From Planctomycetota bacterium (GTDB lineage Bacteria; Planctomycetota; Planctomycetia; Pirellulales; Thermoguttaceae), in contig JAHIKV010000050.1 in the NCBI GenBank assembly GCA_018897395.1, positions 1 through 40,297 of the forward strand: 40,297 nucleotides of DNA. Direction: 5' to 3'. Shown piece by piece: positions 23,472 to 30,680 of this stretch. The notes beneath the pieces are model-generated. The model searched no databases and had not been told where the DNA came from. It saw only the letters and a program-made list of their open reading frames with translations. A program made the translations under genes and the position numbers. Numbering within the stretch: the stretch's first letter is position 1; each line of letters begins with the position of its first letter.

Positions 23472-24329
23472 TCAGCTTCGCGTGAGCTTCTGAAATCGGT
23501 CTTTCAACTCGCGGGTGATCGGGCCCGGCCTGCCGTCGCCGACCGAGCGGCCGTCGATCTTCACCACCGCGATGACCTCGGCCGCCGAGCCGGTCAGGAA
23601 ACATTCGTCGGCCACGTAGGCGTCGTACTTGGTCAGGGCGATCTCCAGCACCTCGACGCCCATCTCGCGGGCGATGTCCATGACGGCGTTCCGCGTGATG
23701 CCTTCGAGGATTCCGGCGTCGATCGGCGGAGTGAGCAGCCGGCCCTTGCGGACAAGAAAGATGTTGTCGCCGGTACATTCGGCCAACTCGCCCTTGTGGT
23801 TGAGCATCAAGGCCTCGATGCACCCGGCCTGCTTGCCTTCGATCTTCGCCATGATGTTGTTCAGGTAGTTCAACGACTTGATCCGCGGGCTGAGCGCCGC
23901 CGGATGGATGCGCGGCGAACTGACCGTCACGATCTCCAGCCCCTTCTCGTACAACTCCGGCGGATACAGGGCAATGCGGTCGGCGATGATAATCACCTGC
24001 GGAGTACCGCATTTGTTCGGATCCAGCCCGAGGTCGCCGACGCCGCGGGTGACGATCAGGCGGATGTAACCGTCCTTCAGCCCGTTGACGGCCAAGGTCT
24101 CCTCGACGGCCTTTATCATCTCCTCCTTGGTCATCGGGACTTCCATCCAGATGGCCTTGGCCGAGTCCCACAGCCGGTCGACGTGCTCGGCCAGGCGGAA
24201 GACCTTTCCGCCGTAGCTGCGGATGCCCTCGAACACGCCGTCGCCGTAGAGCAAGCCGTGGTCGTAGACGCTGATCTTGGCGTCTTCTTTCTCGAAATAT
24301 TCGCCGTTGATGTAGATTTTCAAGGACAT
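23472..24329 (-). CDS. ilvE: Branched-chain amino acid aminotransferase
   Basis: PLP enzyme of fold type IV interconverting leucine, isoleucine and valine with their 2-oxoacids. The 285 residues show YINGEYFEKEDAKISVYDHGLLYGDGVFEGIRSY, the catalytic Lys in RIKSLNYLNNI, ALMLNHKGELAECTGDNIF and the phosphate-binding GITRNAV segment. ATG at 24329 gives the normal N-terminus; a longer reading to 24386 would translate a repeat and is rejected. It lies on the strand opposite the Vor/Ptb/Buk operon, less than 1 kb away, and supplies its likely substrates. D-amino-acid transaminase is a less likely alternative. Confidence 0.92.
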   Translation of the reverse strand: MSLKIYINGEYFEKEDAKISVYDHGLLYGDGVFEGIRSYGGKVFRLAEHVDRLWDSAKAIWMEVPMTKEEMIKAVEETLAVNGLKDGYIRLIVTRGVGDLGLDPNKCGTPQVIIIADRIALYPPELYEKGLEIVTVSSPRIHPAALSPRIKSLNYLNNIMAKIEGKQAGCIEALMLNHKGELAECTGDNIFLVRKGRLLTPPIDAGILEGITRNAVMDIAREMGVEVLEIALTKYDAYVADECFLTGSAAEVIAVVKIDGRSVGDGRPGPITRELKDRFQKLTRS

Positions 24330-24330
24330 A

Positions 24331-24625
24331 AGAGGGGTTCGGGGTTCGGGATTCAAACCTTGTTCCCACGCTCCGCGTGGGAACACACTGTCTGGACGCT
24401 CCGCGTCCGCGCAGCCGGATTACGCCCAAAATCCAGCGGACGCGGAGCGTCCGATCAGTGCGTTCCCATGCAGAGCATGGGAACGAGACTGTATTTTATG
24501 GTTCGGGATTCGGGATTCGGGGTACGGGATTCGGGGAGCGAGAACCGATGGTTATTACTATTGCCGGTTTGCCCATCCAAGGAATGTTCTTCCCGAGTCC
24601 CGAACCCCCAATCCCGAGTCCCGCT
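24331..24625. repeat. Compound repeat block: GATTCGGG tandems and three nested hairpins
   Basis: 24334-24355 and 24497-24542 hold (GGGATTC)n-type tandems, and 24587-24621 holds their complement. Between them are TTCCCACGC/GCGTGGGAA (24361-24384), GGACGCTCCGCGTCCGC with its distant complement (24393-24452) and TTCCCATGC/GCATGGGAA (24463-24483). It fills the whole gap between ilvE and lolD; no gene is seen in it. Confidence 0.88.
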
Positions 24626-24627
24626 TT

Positions 24628-25395
24628 TTATTCTTCGATCCGCCCCTCGACCAGGCGGACGATCCGGTCGGCCTGGTCGGCGATGGAGCGGTCGTGCGTG
24701 ACCATCACTATAGTGAGGTTCCGCTGGAGGTTCAAGGCCCGCAGAATGCGGATGATCTCCACGCCCGTGGACTGGTCGAGGTTGCCGGTCGGCTCGTCGG
24801 CCAGCAGCAGCCGGGGTTGGACGACCAGCGCCCGGGCGATGGCCGCCCGCTGCATCTCGCCGCCCGACAGCTCGCGCGGCCGATGCTTGAGCCGATGGCC
24901 CAGGCCGACCATTTCCAGCAACTCTTTGGCCTGCGAACGATACTTCCGCCGCCGGCTGAGAAACGACCACGTGCCGTGCCTAATCATCAGCGGCGCGAGC
25001 ACGTTTTCCAACGTGTTCAGCTCGGGCAGCAGGTGATAGAACTGAAAGATCATGCCGAACCGGCGGTTCCGCAGGTGGTCGCGTTCGGTCGCCGGGAGGT
25101 TGTCGATGCGACGGCCGTCGTAATGGATTTCGCCCCGGTCGGGCGCGTCGAGCGTACCCAGCAGGTGCAGCAGGGTGCTCTTGCCGCAGCCGCTTTGGCC
25201 GACGATGGCCAGAAACTCGCCCTGACGGACCTCCATGTCGACGCCCCGCAGCACCGGCACTTCGACCGGCCCCTTGCGATAGCTCTTGTGCAGGTCGATC
25301 GTCCGTAGTTGGTCGCAATGCTCGACGTGCTCCGTGCCGGCGGCCGCAAAACGGTCGTGTCGCGTTTTCGCCATCGTCATTTCAGCGTTACTCAT
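24628..25395 (-). CDS. lolD: ABC transporter ATP-binding protein, LolD type
   Basis: A 255-residue ATPase that powers a MacB/LolCDE-class exporter, here probably lipoprotein release from the inner membrane. Walker A is GQSGCGKST, the Q-loop lies in MIFQFYHLLPELN, the signature is LSGGEMQRAAIARAL, Walker B LLLADEPTGNLD and the H-loop VTHD. The RRFGMIFQFYHLLPELNTLENV wording is typical of LolD. An N-terminal extension of about 30 polar residues precedes the domain. It is translationally coupled to the permease gene by an eight-base overlap. Confidence 0.93.
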   Translation of the reverse strand: MSNAEMTMAKTRHDRFAAAGTEHVEHCDQLRTIDLHKSYRKGPVEVPVLRGVDMEVRQGEFLAIVGQSGCGKSTLLHLLGTLDAPDRGEIHYDGRRIDNLPATERDHLRNRRFGMIFQFYHLLPELNTLENVLAPLMIRHGTWSFLSRRRKYRSQAKELLEMVGLGHRLKHRPRELSGGEMQRAAIARALVVQPRLLLADEPTGNLDQSTGVEIIRILRALNLQRNLTIVMVTHDRSIADQADRIVRLVEGRIEE

Positions 25396-26911
25396 AGCGG
25401 AGCGCCTCCACCGGGTGCAGCCGGGCGGCGCGACGCGCCGGCAAAATGCTCGCCAACACGGCGATCGCCAAGGCCCCGAACACGATCCAAAAGACCGTCC
25501 ACGGCAAAACGACCGCCGGTATCTCGTGGAAGTAGTAGATCGACGGGTCGAAGACCGGTTGTCCGGTAAGCCAGCCGATGAAGTCGGCGATCTCGTTAAT
25601 GTAATGGACGAACAGCAGCCCGAGCACCATTCCCACGCCTGAGCCGATCATCCCGAGCGAGAGTCCATAGCCGAGGAAGATGCCCATCACGCCTCGGCTC
25701 GACGCGCCCAGGGATTTTAGGATTCCGATGTCGCGGGTCTTTTCCACGACGATCATGTAGAAGATGGCCAGGATGCCGAACCCGGCCACCGCGATTATCA
25801 GGAACAGCAGGATGTTGAGGATTCGGGTTTCCATGTCCACGGCGGCCAGCAGCGCGCCCTGCTTGTCGCGCCACGTGGAAACGCAGTACAACTCGGGTGG
25901 AAACGCCTTGCGCAATTCGTCGCGGACCGCCTCGCCGTCCGTGCCGGGCTTCAGCCTGATCTGGATGGCGTTGATCCGCCCGACGCCGGTCGTCGGGTCG
26001 ATCATTCCGCGCAATTCCTGCAACTTGCGGATCGGCACGAAGACGAACTTCGAGTCGTACTCGCTCATCTTGCTCTCGTAGAAATCGACGATCGTAAAGC
26101 TGTCGCTGACGGCCTTCGGCGGTTGGCCGACGGTGGGGAAGGTCAATTTCAGGTCGTCGCCGGGGACGGCCTGAAACCGGTCCTCGCCCTCGGGTGTGCG
26201 GTAACTGGTCAAGGCGATGCCCAGCACGGCGCCGGCGTGCTGCTGTTGGGCCGGATCGAAACGGTTCTCCTCGACGACCGAATGGCCCGCAAACGGATCG
26301 GCCGACGGCGATGTCGCCGACGGCGCCGGCGCCTTCTTTTCCGTCCTCAGATACTGCCGCTGAAAGGTCCTGATCCGCGCGGCCTCGCGGCGGTGCTTCC
26401 AGCCGGCATAAGCCATCTGCTTCCGCTCGGGGGCCTCCTCGGCCACGGATTGATGGTCGCGGACGTCATAGCCGTCTTCATGCAAGTCGAAACTCATCGC
26501 CTGGCGGTTCGCCGGATGCTGCAAATACTTCCCGAAATCGCTCACATTGCTCTGGCTTTGCTCGTCGATCCCCACCAGGTCCACCTGTCGGGTGATCCAG
26601 TTGTTTCCGTACCGGAAATTGAGCATCGCGGGCACCACCACCATGGGCGAAAGGGCCTCGATCCGATCGCCGGCAATCTTGCGGATATGATCGGCATGCA
26701 TTTCGTAGTCGGGCATGCCTCCCAGACTGCGGGCCTCGAAGATCACATCGGAAATGGCGCCCCGGATGCGGTTCTGCATCTCACCGGTGAATCCCTGCAT
26801 GACGCTGTTGACCACGATCATCGTGGCCACGCCCAGCGTGACGCTGATGATCGACGCCAACGCGATGTACCGCGTGCGAAGGTAACGCCAGCAGAGGAGG
26901 AGTTTGTACAT
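25388..26911 (-). CDS. LolC/LolE-type ABC transporter permease
   Basis: A 507-residue FtsX/MacB-type permease. One transmembrane helix lies near the N-terminus (YIALASIISVTLGVATMIVVNSVMQGF), followed by a large extracytoplasmic domain of about 330 residues and three C-terminal helices: LLFLIIAVAGFGILAIFYMIVV, YGLSLGMIGSGVGMVLGLLFVHY and LPWTVFWIVFGALAIAVLASILPA. The closing PARRAARLHPVEALRYE is the classic FtsX-family end. The periplasmic domain has a Pro/Ala-rich insert (AEKKAPAPSATSPSADP-like) of unknown role. Planctomycetes have lipoproteins and an outer membrane, so Lol function is plausible. It may act as a homodimer, because only one permease is present. Confidence 0.9.
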   Translation of the reverse strand: MYKLLLCWRYLRTRYIALASIISVTLGVATMIVVNSVMQGFTGEMQNRIRGAISDVIFEARSLGGMPDYEMHADHIRKIAGDRIEALSPMVVVPAMLNFRYGNNWITRQVDLVGIDEQSQSNVSDFGKYLQHPANRQAMSFDLHEDGYDVRDHQSVAEEAPERKQMAYAGWKHRREAARIRTFQRQYLRTEKKAPAPSATSPSADPFAGHSVVEENRFDPAQQQHAGAVLGIALTSYRTPEGEDRFQAVPGDDLKLTFPTVGQPPKAVSDSFTIVDFYESKMSEYDSKFVFVPIRKLQELRGMIDPTTGVGRINAIQIRLKPGTDGEAVRDELRKAFPPELYCVSTWRDKQGALLAAVDMETRILNILLFLIIAVAGFGILAIFYMIVVEKTRDIGILKSLGASSRGVMGIFLGYGLSLGMIGSGVGMVLGLLFVHYINEIADFIGWLTGQPVFDPSIYYFHEIPAVVLPWTVFWIVFGALAIAVLASILPARRAARLHPVEALRYE

Positions 26912-26916
26912 GAAGA

Positions 26917-26959
26917 GGGATTAGGGATTAGGGATTGGGGATTAGGGATTGGGGATTGG
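26917..26959. repeat. Tandem repeat of GGGATTA/GGGATTG heptamers
   Basis: About six degenerate 7-8 base units lie immediately upstream of the permease gene. The reverse complement occurs before purQ at 7483-7512. Confidence 0.85.
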
Positions 26960-26984
26960 AATCAACCGCTTGCGGCTTCGCAAC

Positions 26985-28640
26985 TTATGAAACGTCCTCT
27001 TTTTCAGGCCGCAACAACGGAAACAAAATCACCTCGCGGATCGACTGGGAATCGGTCAGCAGCATCACCAGCCGGTCGATGCCGACGCCCAAACCGCCGG
27101 CCGGGGGCATGCCGTGACGCAATGCTCGGATGAAATCCCGATCCATCTTGGCCATCGACTCCTCTTCCGGCAATCCGTCCAGTTGCTTGCCGAGGAGTTC
27201 CTCCTGCAAGTCGGGATCGTTCAACTCCGTGTAAGCGTTGGCCACCTCCATCCCCTGGATGAACAGCTCGAACCGCTCGGCAATCGCCGGATTATCCGCC
27301 TTCCGCTTGGTCAACGGGCAGATGCTGGCCGGGTAGTCGATCACGAATATCGGCCCGTCCAAAGCGATCTCGACTTTTTCCTCGAACACGAAGTTCTTTA
27401 CCACGTCCGGGTGTTTTCCGGCCGTGTCGAAGCCGATCCGTTCGGCCAGCTTGGCCGTGCCCTCGGCGTCGTCGACCGAAAGTCCGGTGTGCTCGGCGAA
27501 CAGTTCATCGTATGTCTTTCGCGGAAAGGGCGGCGTGAAGTCGATTTCCTTCTCGCCCCAAGGGAGCGTCAACTCTCCCCTCTCCCTTTGGGGGAGCGGC
27601 CCCGACTCTCCCCTCTCCCTCTGGGAGAGGGGCCGGGGGTGAGGGCTTTCCTCGTCAACAGCCCTCACCCTAGCCCTCTCCCGGAGGGAGAGGGGACAAA
27701 TGTCCATAGCGCGAATTGCATCGACGACGATCGCCTCGGTCAGGTCCATCATCGTTTCGTAGTCGCCGTACGCCTGATAGACCTCGAGCATGGTGAACTC
27801 GGGGTTATGCCGGGCGTCGATCCCCTCGTTGCGATAGACTCGCCCCAGTTCGTAGACGCGCTCGATCCCGCCGACCAGCAGCCGTTTTAGATGCAACTCC
27901 AGGGCGATCCGCAGATAGAGGTCGATGTCCAGTGCGTTGTGGTGTGTGATAAACGGCCGTGCGGCGGCCCCGCCGGCGATTGCATGGAGCGTCGGCCCCT
28001 CGACCTCGACGAACCCCCGTCGGCCGAGCGTCCGGCGGATCGACTCGACGATCTTCGTCCGCCGCAGGAACGTCTCCAGCACGCCGTCGGTGTGGATCAG
28101 ATCGAGGTAGCGCATCCGCTGGCGAAGCTCGGGATCGGCCAGGCCCTTGTGCTTCTCGGGCGGAGTGGCGATCGATTTTGCCAGAAACTTCAAGTCCTCG
28201 GCAAAGATGGTCAATTCGCCGGTTCGGGTCCGCTTCAGCTCGCCGTCGACGCCCACGATGTCGCCCAGATCGAAGCATTTTGCCAACTCGAAGTTCCGCT
28301 GGCCCACCTGTACCTTGCCGATCATCGCCTGGACGGCGCCGGACCAGTCGCGGATTTGCAGCCAATGGACCTTTCCCGAAGGGCGACGGAGCACGATCCG
28401 CCCCGCCGCGCGGACCCGTGGCCCATGCTGCTCTGGCGGCTTGTCCGTCTGGCAATCACCCGCCGGCTCCACGACGATCTCGCCCTCCCTAGCCCGAATC
28501 TCGCCAATCGGCTGATGGCCATCGAAGCGGGAGCCCCAAGGATCAATCCCCAGCTCGCGTATTTTACGCAGCTTCTCGCGTCTTGCGGCCTCCAGTGCCG
28601 TTTCGCTGCCGGCCGGCGGCTGTGGGGGTGGTTCGCTCAT
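26985..28640 (-). CDS. lysS: Lysyl-tRNA synthetase (class II) with repeat-derived insertion
   Basis: Charges tRNA-Lys. The 551-residue protein has the N-terminal OB-fold (RVRAAGRIVLRRPSGKVHWLQIRDWSG...), then the class II core: FVEVEGPTLHAIAGGAAARPFITHHNALD, motif 2 VYRNEGIDARHNPEFTMLEVYQAY and motif 3 GLGVGIDRLVMLL. ATG at 28640 gives the usual N-terminus; the upstream ATG at 28691 adds an unlikely segment. Residues about 315-357 (LSLRERARVR, HPRPLSQRERG, LPQRERGEL) are encoded by a CTCTCCC/GGGAGAG repeat array at 27571-27696, inserted between EAIVVDAIRAM and GEKEIDFTPPFPRKTY. All class II motifs survive, so activity is likely. Confidence 0.95.
   Translation of the reverse strand: MSEPPPQPPAGSETALEAARREKLRKIRELGIDPWGSRFDGHQPIGEIRAREGEIVVEPAGDCQTDKPPEQHGPRVRAAGRIVLRRPSGKVHWLQIRDWSGAVQAMIGKVQVGQRNFELAKCFDLGDIVGVDGELKRTRTGELTIFAEDLKFLAKSIATPPEKHKGLADPELRQRMRYLDLIHTDGVLETFLRRTKIVESIRRTLGRRGFVEVEGPTLHAIAGGAAARPFITHHNALDIDLYLRIALELHLKRLLVGGIERVYELGRVYRNEGIDARHNPEFTMLEVYQAYGDYETMMDLTEAIVVDAIRAMDICPLSLRERARVRAVDEESPHPRPLSQRERGESGPLPQRERGELTLPWGEKEIDFTPPFPRKTYDELFAEHTGLSVDDAEGTAKLAERIGFDTAGKHPDVVKNFVFEEKVEIALDGPIFVIDYPASICPLTKRKADNPAIAERFELFIQGMEVANAYTELNDPDLQEELLGKQLDGLPEEESMAKMDRDFIRALRHGMPPAGGLGVGIDRLVMLLTDSQSIREVILFPLLRPEKEDVS
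27571..27696. repeat. CTCTCCCTCTGGGAGAGGGG-type repeat array inside lysS
   Basis: Three related hairpins lie in a row: CTCCCCTCTCCCTTTGGGGGAG, CTCCCCTCTCCCTCTGGGAGAG followed by GGGCCGGGGGTGAGGG, and CCCTCACCC ahead of CCCTCTCCCGGAGGGAGAGG. The last two face each other. The type is very common between genes in many bacteria, but here it is within a tRNA synthetase gene and in frame. Confidence 0.92.
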
Positions 28641-28827
28641 GCGGGAACTTGGCGTAAGCAAGGACATAGGTATAGGAGTGGGTCGAGGCATTGTAATGGA
28701 ACGGGGGTTTGGGTCAATGTCAACTCAACCGCCCGCTTGCGGCCCGTTGCCGCGGATCGCACAACACAAAGAAACACGGGCGGCAAGCCACCCCGCTACA
28801 CTCGACACTTTAACTGTGACGGACTAC

Positions 28828-29775
28828 TCAGAGCGATCCCAACCACGCCAGCAGGAAACTCGTCGCGTTCAACGAGGCGTGAAGTACAATCGCCGGAACG
28901 ATGCGATGCGTGCGATAAAAGAGCGTTCCCAACACGAGGGCTAAAAGAAACAACGCGAACGGATCGGCCGCCACGTATTTCGGCAATAGAAAGATCAGTG
29001 CGAACTGGACCGCATAGATCGGCACGGCAACGGCCGCGAAGGCCGTCAGCCCCAGCCGAACGTCGCCGGGAATCGTGCTTGGCGACCAGCCGAAATCGGC
29101 GGCGGTAGCTCCCACCCGCCAGCGCAGCACGAGCACGGCCAACACCATCGTCAGCAGCCCCGCTGCCGAGTTGCCCGCCATCATGAACATCAGAAAACGC
29201 TTGTCGATCGGCGGTCCATCGACGCGGAAGTGCATCATGGCGAACAGGAACGAAGTCAATGCAATCGGCATGAAGGCCCTTGGCAGCAATCGACGCAAGG
29301 TCGGCATCCGTCGCCGGTGGCGTTGTTCGAGCGATTCCAGCCAGCCTTGCAACACCACCCGAAAAAGAAACTCCTCGGCCACCGGCGCGGCGATAATCGC
29401 CGAAAAGCCGCACAGCAACAGCACCCAAACGTCCGCCTCGGCCATCAATTGCAAGGCGGCGTGCAACGTGCTTTCTTTGTCGGGGTCGTAAACGGCGGGG
29501 GTATGCACGGCGTCGGAGCCAAGATACTTCGCGGCAAAAAACAGGACGCACGCCTGAGCGGCCAGGAAAATCAGCGTCACGAACGACAAGTCCAGTGCCC
29601 CCCACGGCACGGGCCGACGCGGTTGATATGGGATCACCGGCCGGCGTTGCCGCCACCGGGCAAACGCCGCCGCCCACGCCGCCACGGACGCCCAAACGAC
29701 CAACGCTACCGCCGACAGAAGGAAAACGTCAGGAGATAGTATGGCGAAAAGGGGCATGAACGTAGTTGAAAACAT
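28828..29775 (-). CDS. CPBP family intramembrane glutamic endopeptidase
   Basis: A 315-residue multipass membrane protein with the CPBP (CAAX protease/bacteriocin-processing) motifs: EEFLFR (the glutamate pair and Arg of motif 1), FAMMHF and HASLNATSF (the metal-binding histidines of motifs 2 and 3). At least six hydrophobic segments are present. The family includes prenyl-protein proteases and bacteriocin self-immunity proteins; the substrate here is unknown. ATG at 29757 (MPLFAIL) is an alternative start. It sits between pgsA and lysS on the same strand. Confidence 0.9.
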   Translation of the reverse strand: MFSTTFMPLFAILSPDVFLLSAVALVVWASVAAWAAAFARWRQRRPVIPYQPRRPVPWGALDLSFVTLIFLAAQACVLFFAAKYLGSDAVHTPAVYDPDKESTLHAALQLMAEADVWVLLLCGFSAIIAAPVAEEFLFRVVLQGWLESLEQRHRRRMPTLRRLLPRAFMPIALTSFLFAMMHFRVDGPPIDKRFLMFMMAGNSAAGLLTMVLAVLVLRWRVGATAADFGWSPSTIPGDVRLGLTAFAAVAVPIYAVQFALIFLLPKYVAADPFALFLLALVLGTLFYRTHRIVPAIVLHASLNATSFLLAWLGSL

Positions 29776-29819
29776 TTGTCGATGCGAAACCGCAAGCGGC
29801 TAATCCGGAGAGATATCTT

Positions 29820-29901
29820 GTTTAGCTCCGGCGTCCACGCCGGGTGCGCAACGTAGCGGGAAAAAACCACAATGTTCCCGGCGTGGACGCCGGGGCTAAA
29901 C
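29820..29901. repeat. GTTTAGC...GCTAAAC palindrome pair between pgsA and the CPBP gene
   Basis: The left half GTTTAGCTCCGGCGTCCACG and the right half (CCCGGCGTGGACGCCGGGG, then CTAAAC) carry the same CGTCCACG core with a CCGGC/GCCGG stem. The loop between them contains AACGTAGCGGG. Confidence 0.93.
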
Positions 29902-29922
29902 AAACGGAATCCTACAGCCGGG

Positions 29923-30537
29923 TTATTCGGTCCGCAGCAGCCGCGTCGCCGCCCGCACGTAAACCCCGCCCGAATACACCGTCAACAGCATCGCCGACCA
30001 GACGGACCCGACCATCAGCCGCCAACACCAGGCCGGCGCGTCGTTCTTGGGGGTTTCATACGACAGATAGAACAAACAAACGCCGGCGGCGACGCACTGC
30101 AAGACCATCTTCAGTTTACCAGACGTCTTCGCCGAGAAATCGGAGCCGCGCTGCTCGATGAAGCTTCTCAGGGTGGTAACGAGCAATTCACGGCCGACGA
30201 CGATCACCACCATCCAGGCCCTCAGACCCCACGGCGTTTCGATCATCGCCTGCGTTGCCGCCAGAAGGATGAACGTGCCGCAGACGATCACCTTGTCGGC
30301 AAATGGATCGAGTATCCGGCCAAGCGTGGTGACCTGCCCATACTTTCGGGCGTAATATCCGTCCAGCCAGTCGGTGCCGGCCGCGATGATGAACAACCAC
30401 AAGCTCGTGAAGTAATACCCCTGGACGATGAAACAGAACAGCACCACCGAAAGCAGCAGCCGCAGCGCGGTCAACTGGTTCGGCAGGTTGAACATCGCCT
30501 TTCGCACGTTGTCTGGACGCAGGCCGTTGGAGTTCAT
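29923..30537 (-). CDS. pgsA: CDP-diacylglycerol--glycerol-3-phosphate 3-phosphatidyltransferase
   Basis: Makes phosphatidylglycerol phosphate from CDP-diacylglycerol and glycerol-3-phosphate. The 204-residue membrane protein carries the CDP-alcohol phosphotransferase signature D-G-x2-A-R-x8-G-x3-D-x3-D as DGYYARKYGQVTTLGRILDPFADK, preceded by LPNQLTALRLLLSV. All acidic residues are present. ATG at 30495 (MFNLPNQLT) is also a reasonable start. It lies downstream of rimO on the same strand, an arrangement also seen in Firmicutes and other planctomycetes. Confidence 0.94.
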   Translation of the reverse strand: MNSNGLRPDNVRKAMFNLPNQLTALRLLLSVVLFCFIVQGYYFTSLWLFIIAAGTDWLDGYYARKYGQVTTLGRILDPFADKVIVCGTFILLAATQAMIETPWGLRAWMVVIVVGRELLVTTLRSFIEQRGSDFSAKTSGKLKMVLQCVAAGVCLFYLSYETPKNDAPAWCWRLMVGSVWSAMLLTVYSGGVYVRAATRLLRTE

Positions 30538-30570
30538 GCCGGAAATCGCTTTTCAGTCAGTGTTGAATCG

Positions 30571-30647
30571 GTTTAGCGGCCGCCGGGGGTGGCGCCGGCG
30601 TCTCGCCAGTGCTTGGCCGGAACACGGGCAAGATGCCCGTGCCACCC
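30571..30647. repeat. GTTTAGC half-element plus GGTGGC...GCCACC hairpin between rimO and pgsA
   Basis: GTTTAGCGGCCGCCGG opens the block. CACGGGCA (30623-30630) pairs with TGCCCGTG (30634-30641), and GGGTGGC pairs with GCCACCC outside. It fills the 143-base gap. Confidence 0.75.
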
Positions 30648-30680
30648 ATCGTAGTATTATCGTCGGCGTGAAAGCCGGGA

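Noticed and set aside
24330..24386. Longer N-terminus for IlvE
   Set aside because: The added residues (MFPRGAWEQG...) are a translation of the TTCCCACGC repeat; the normal family start is ATG at 24329.
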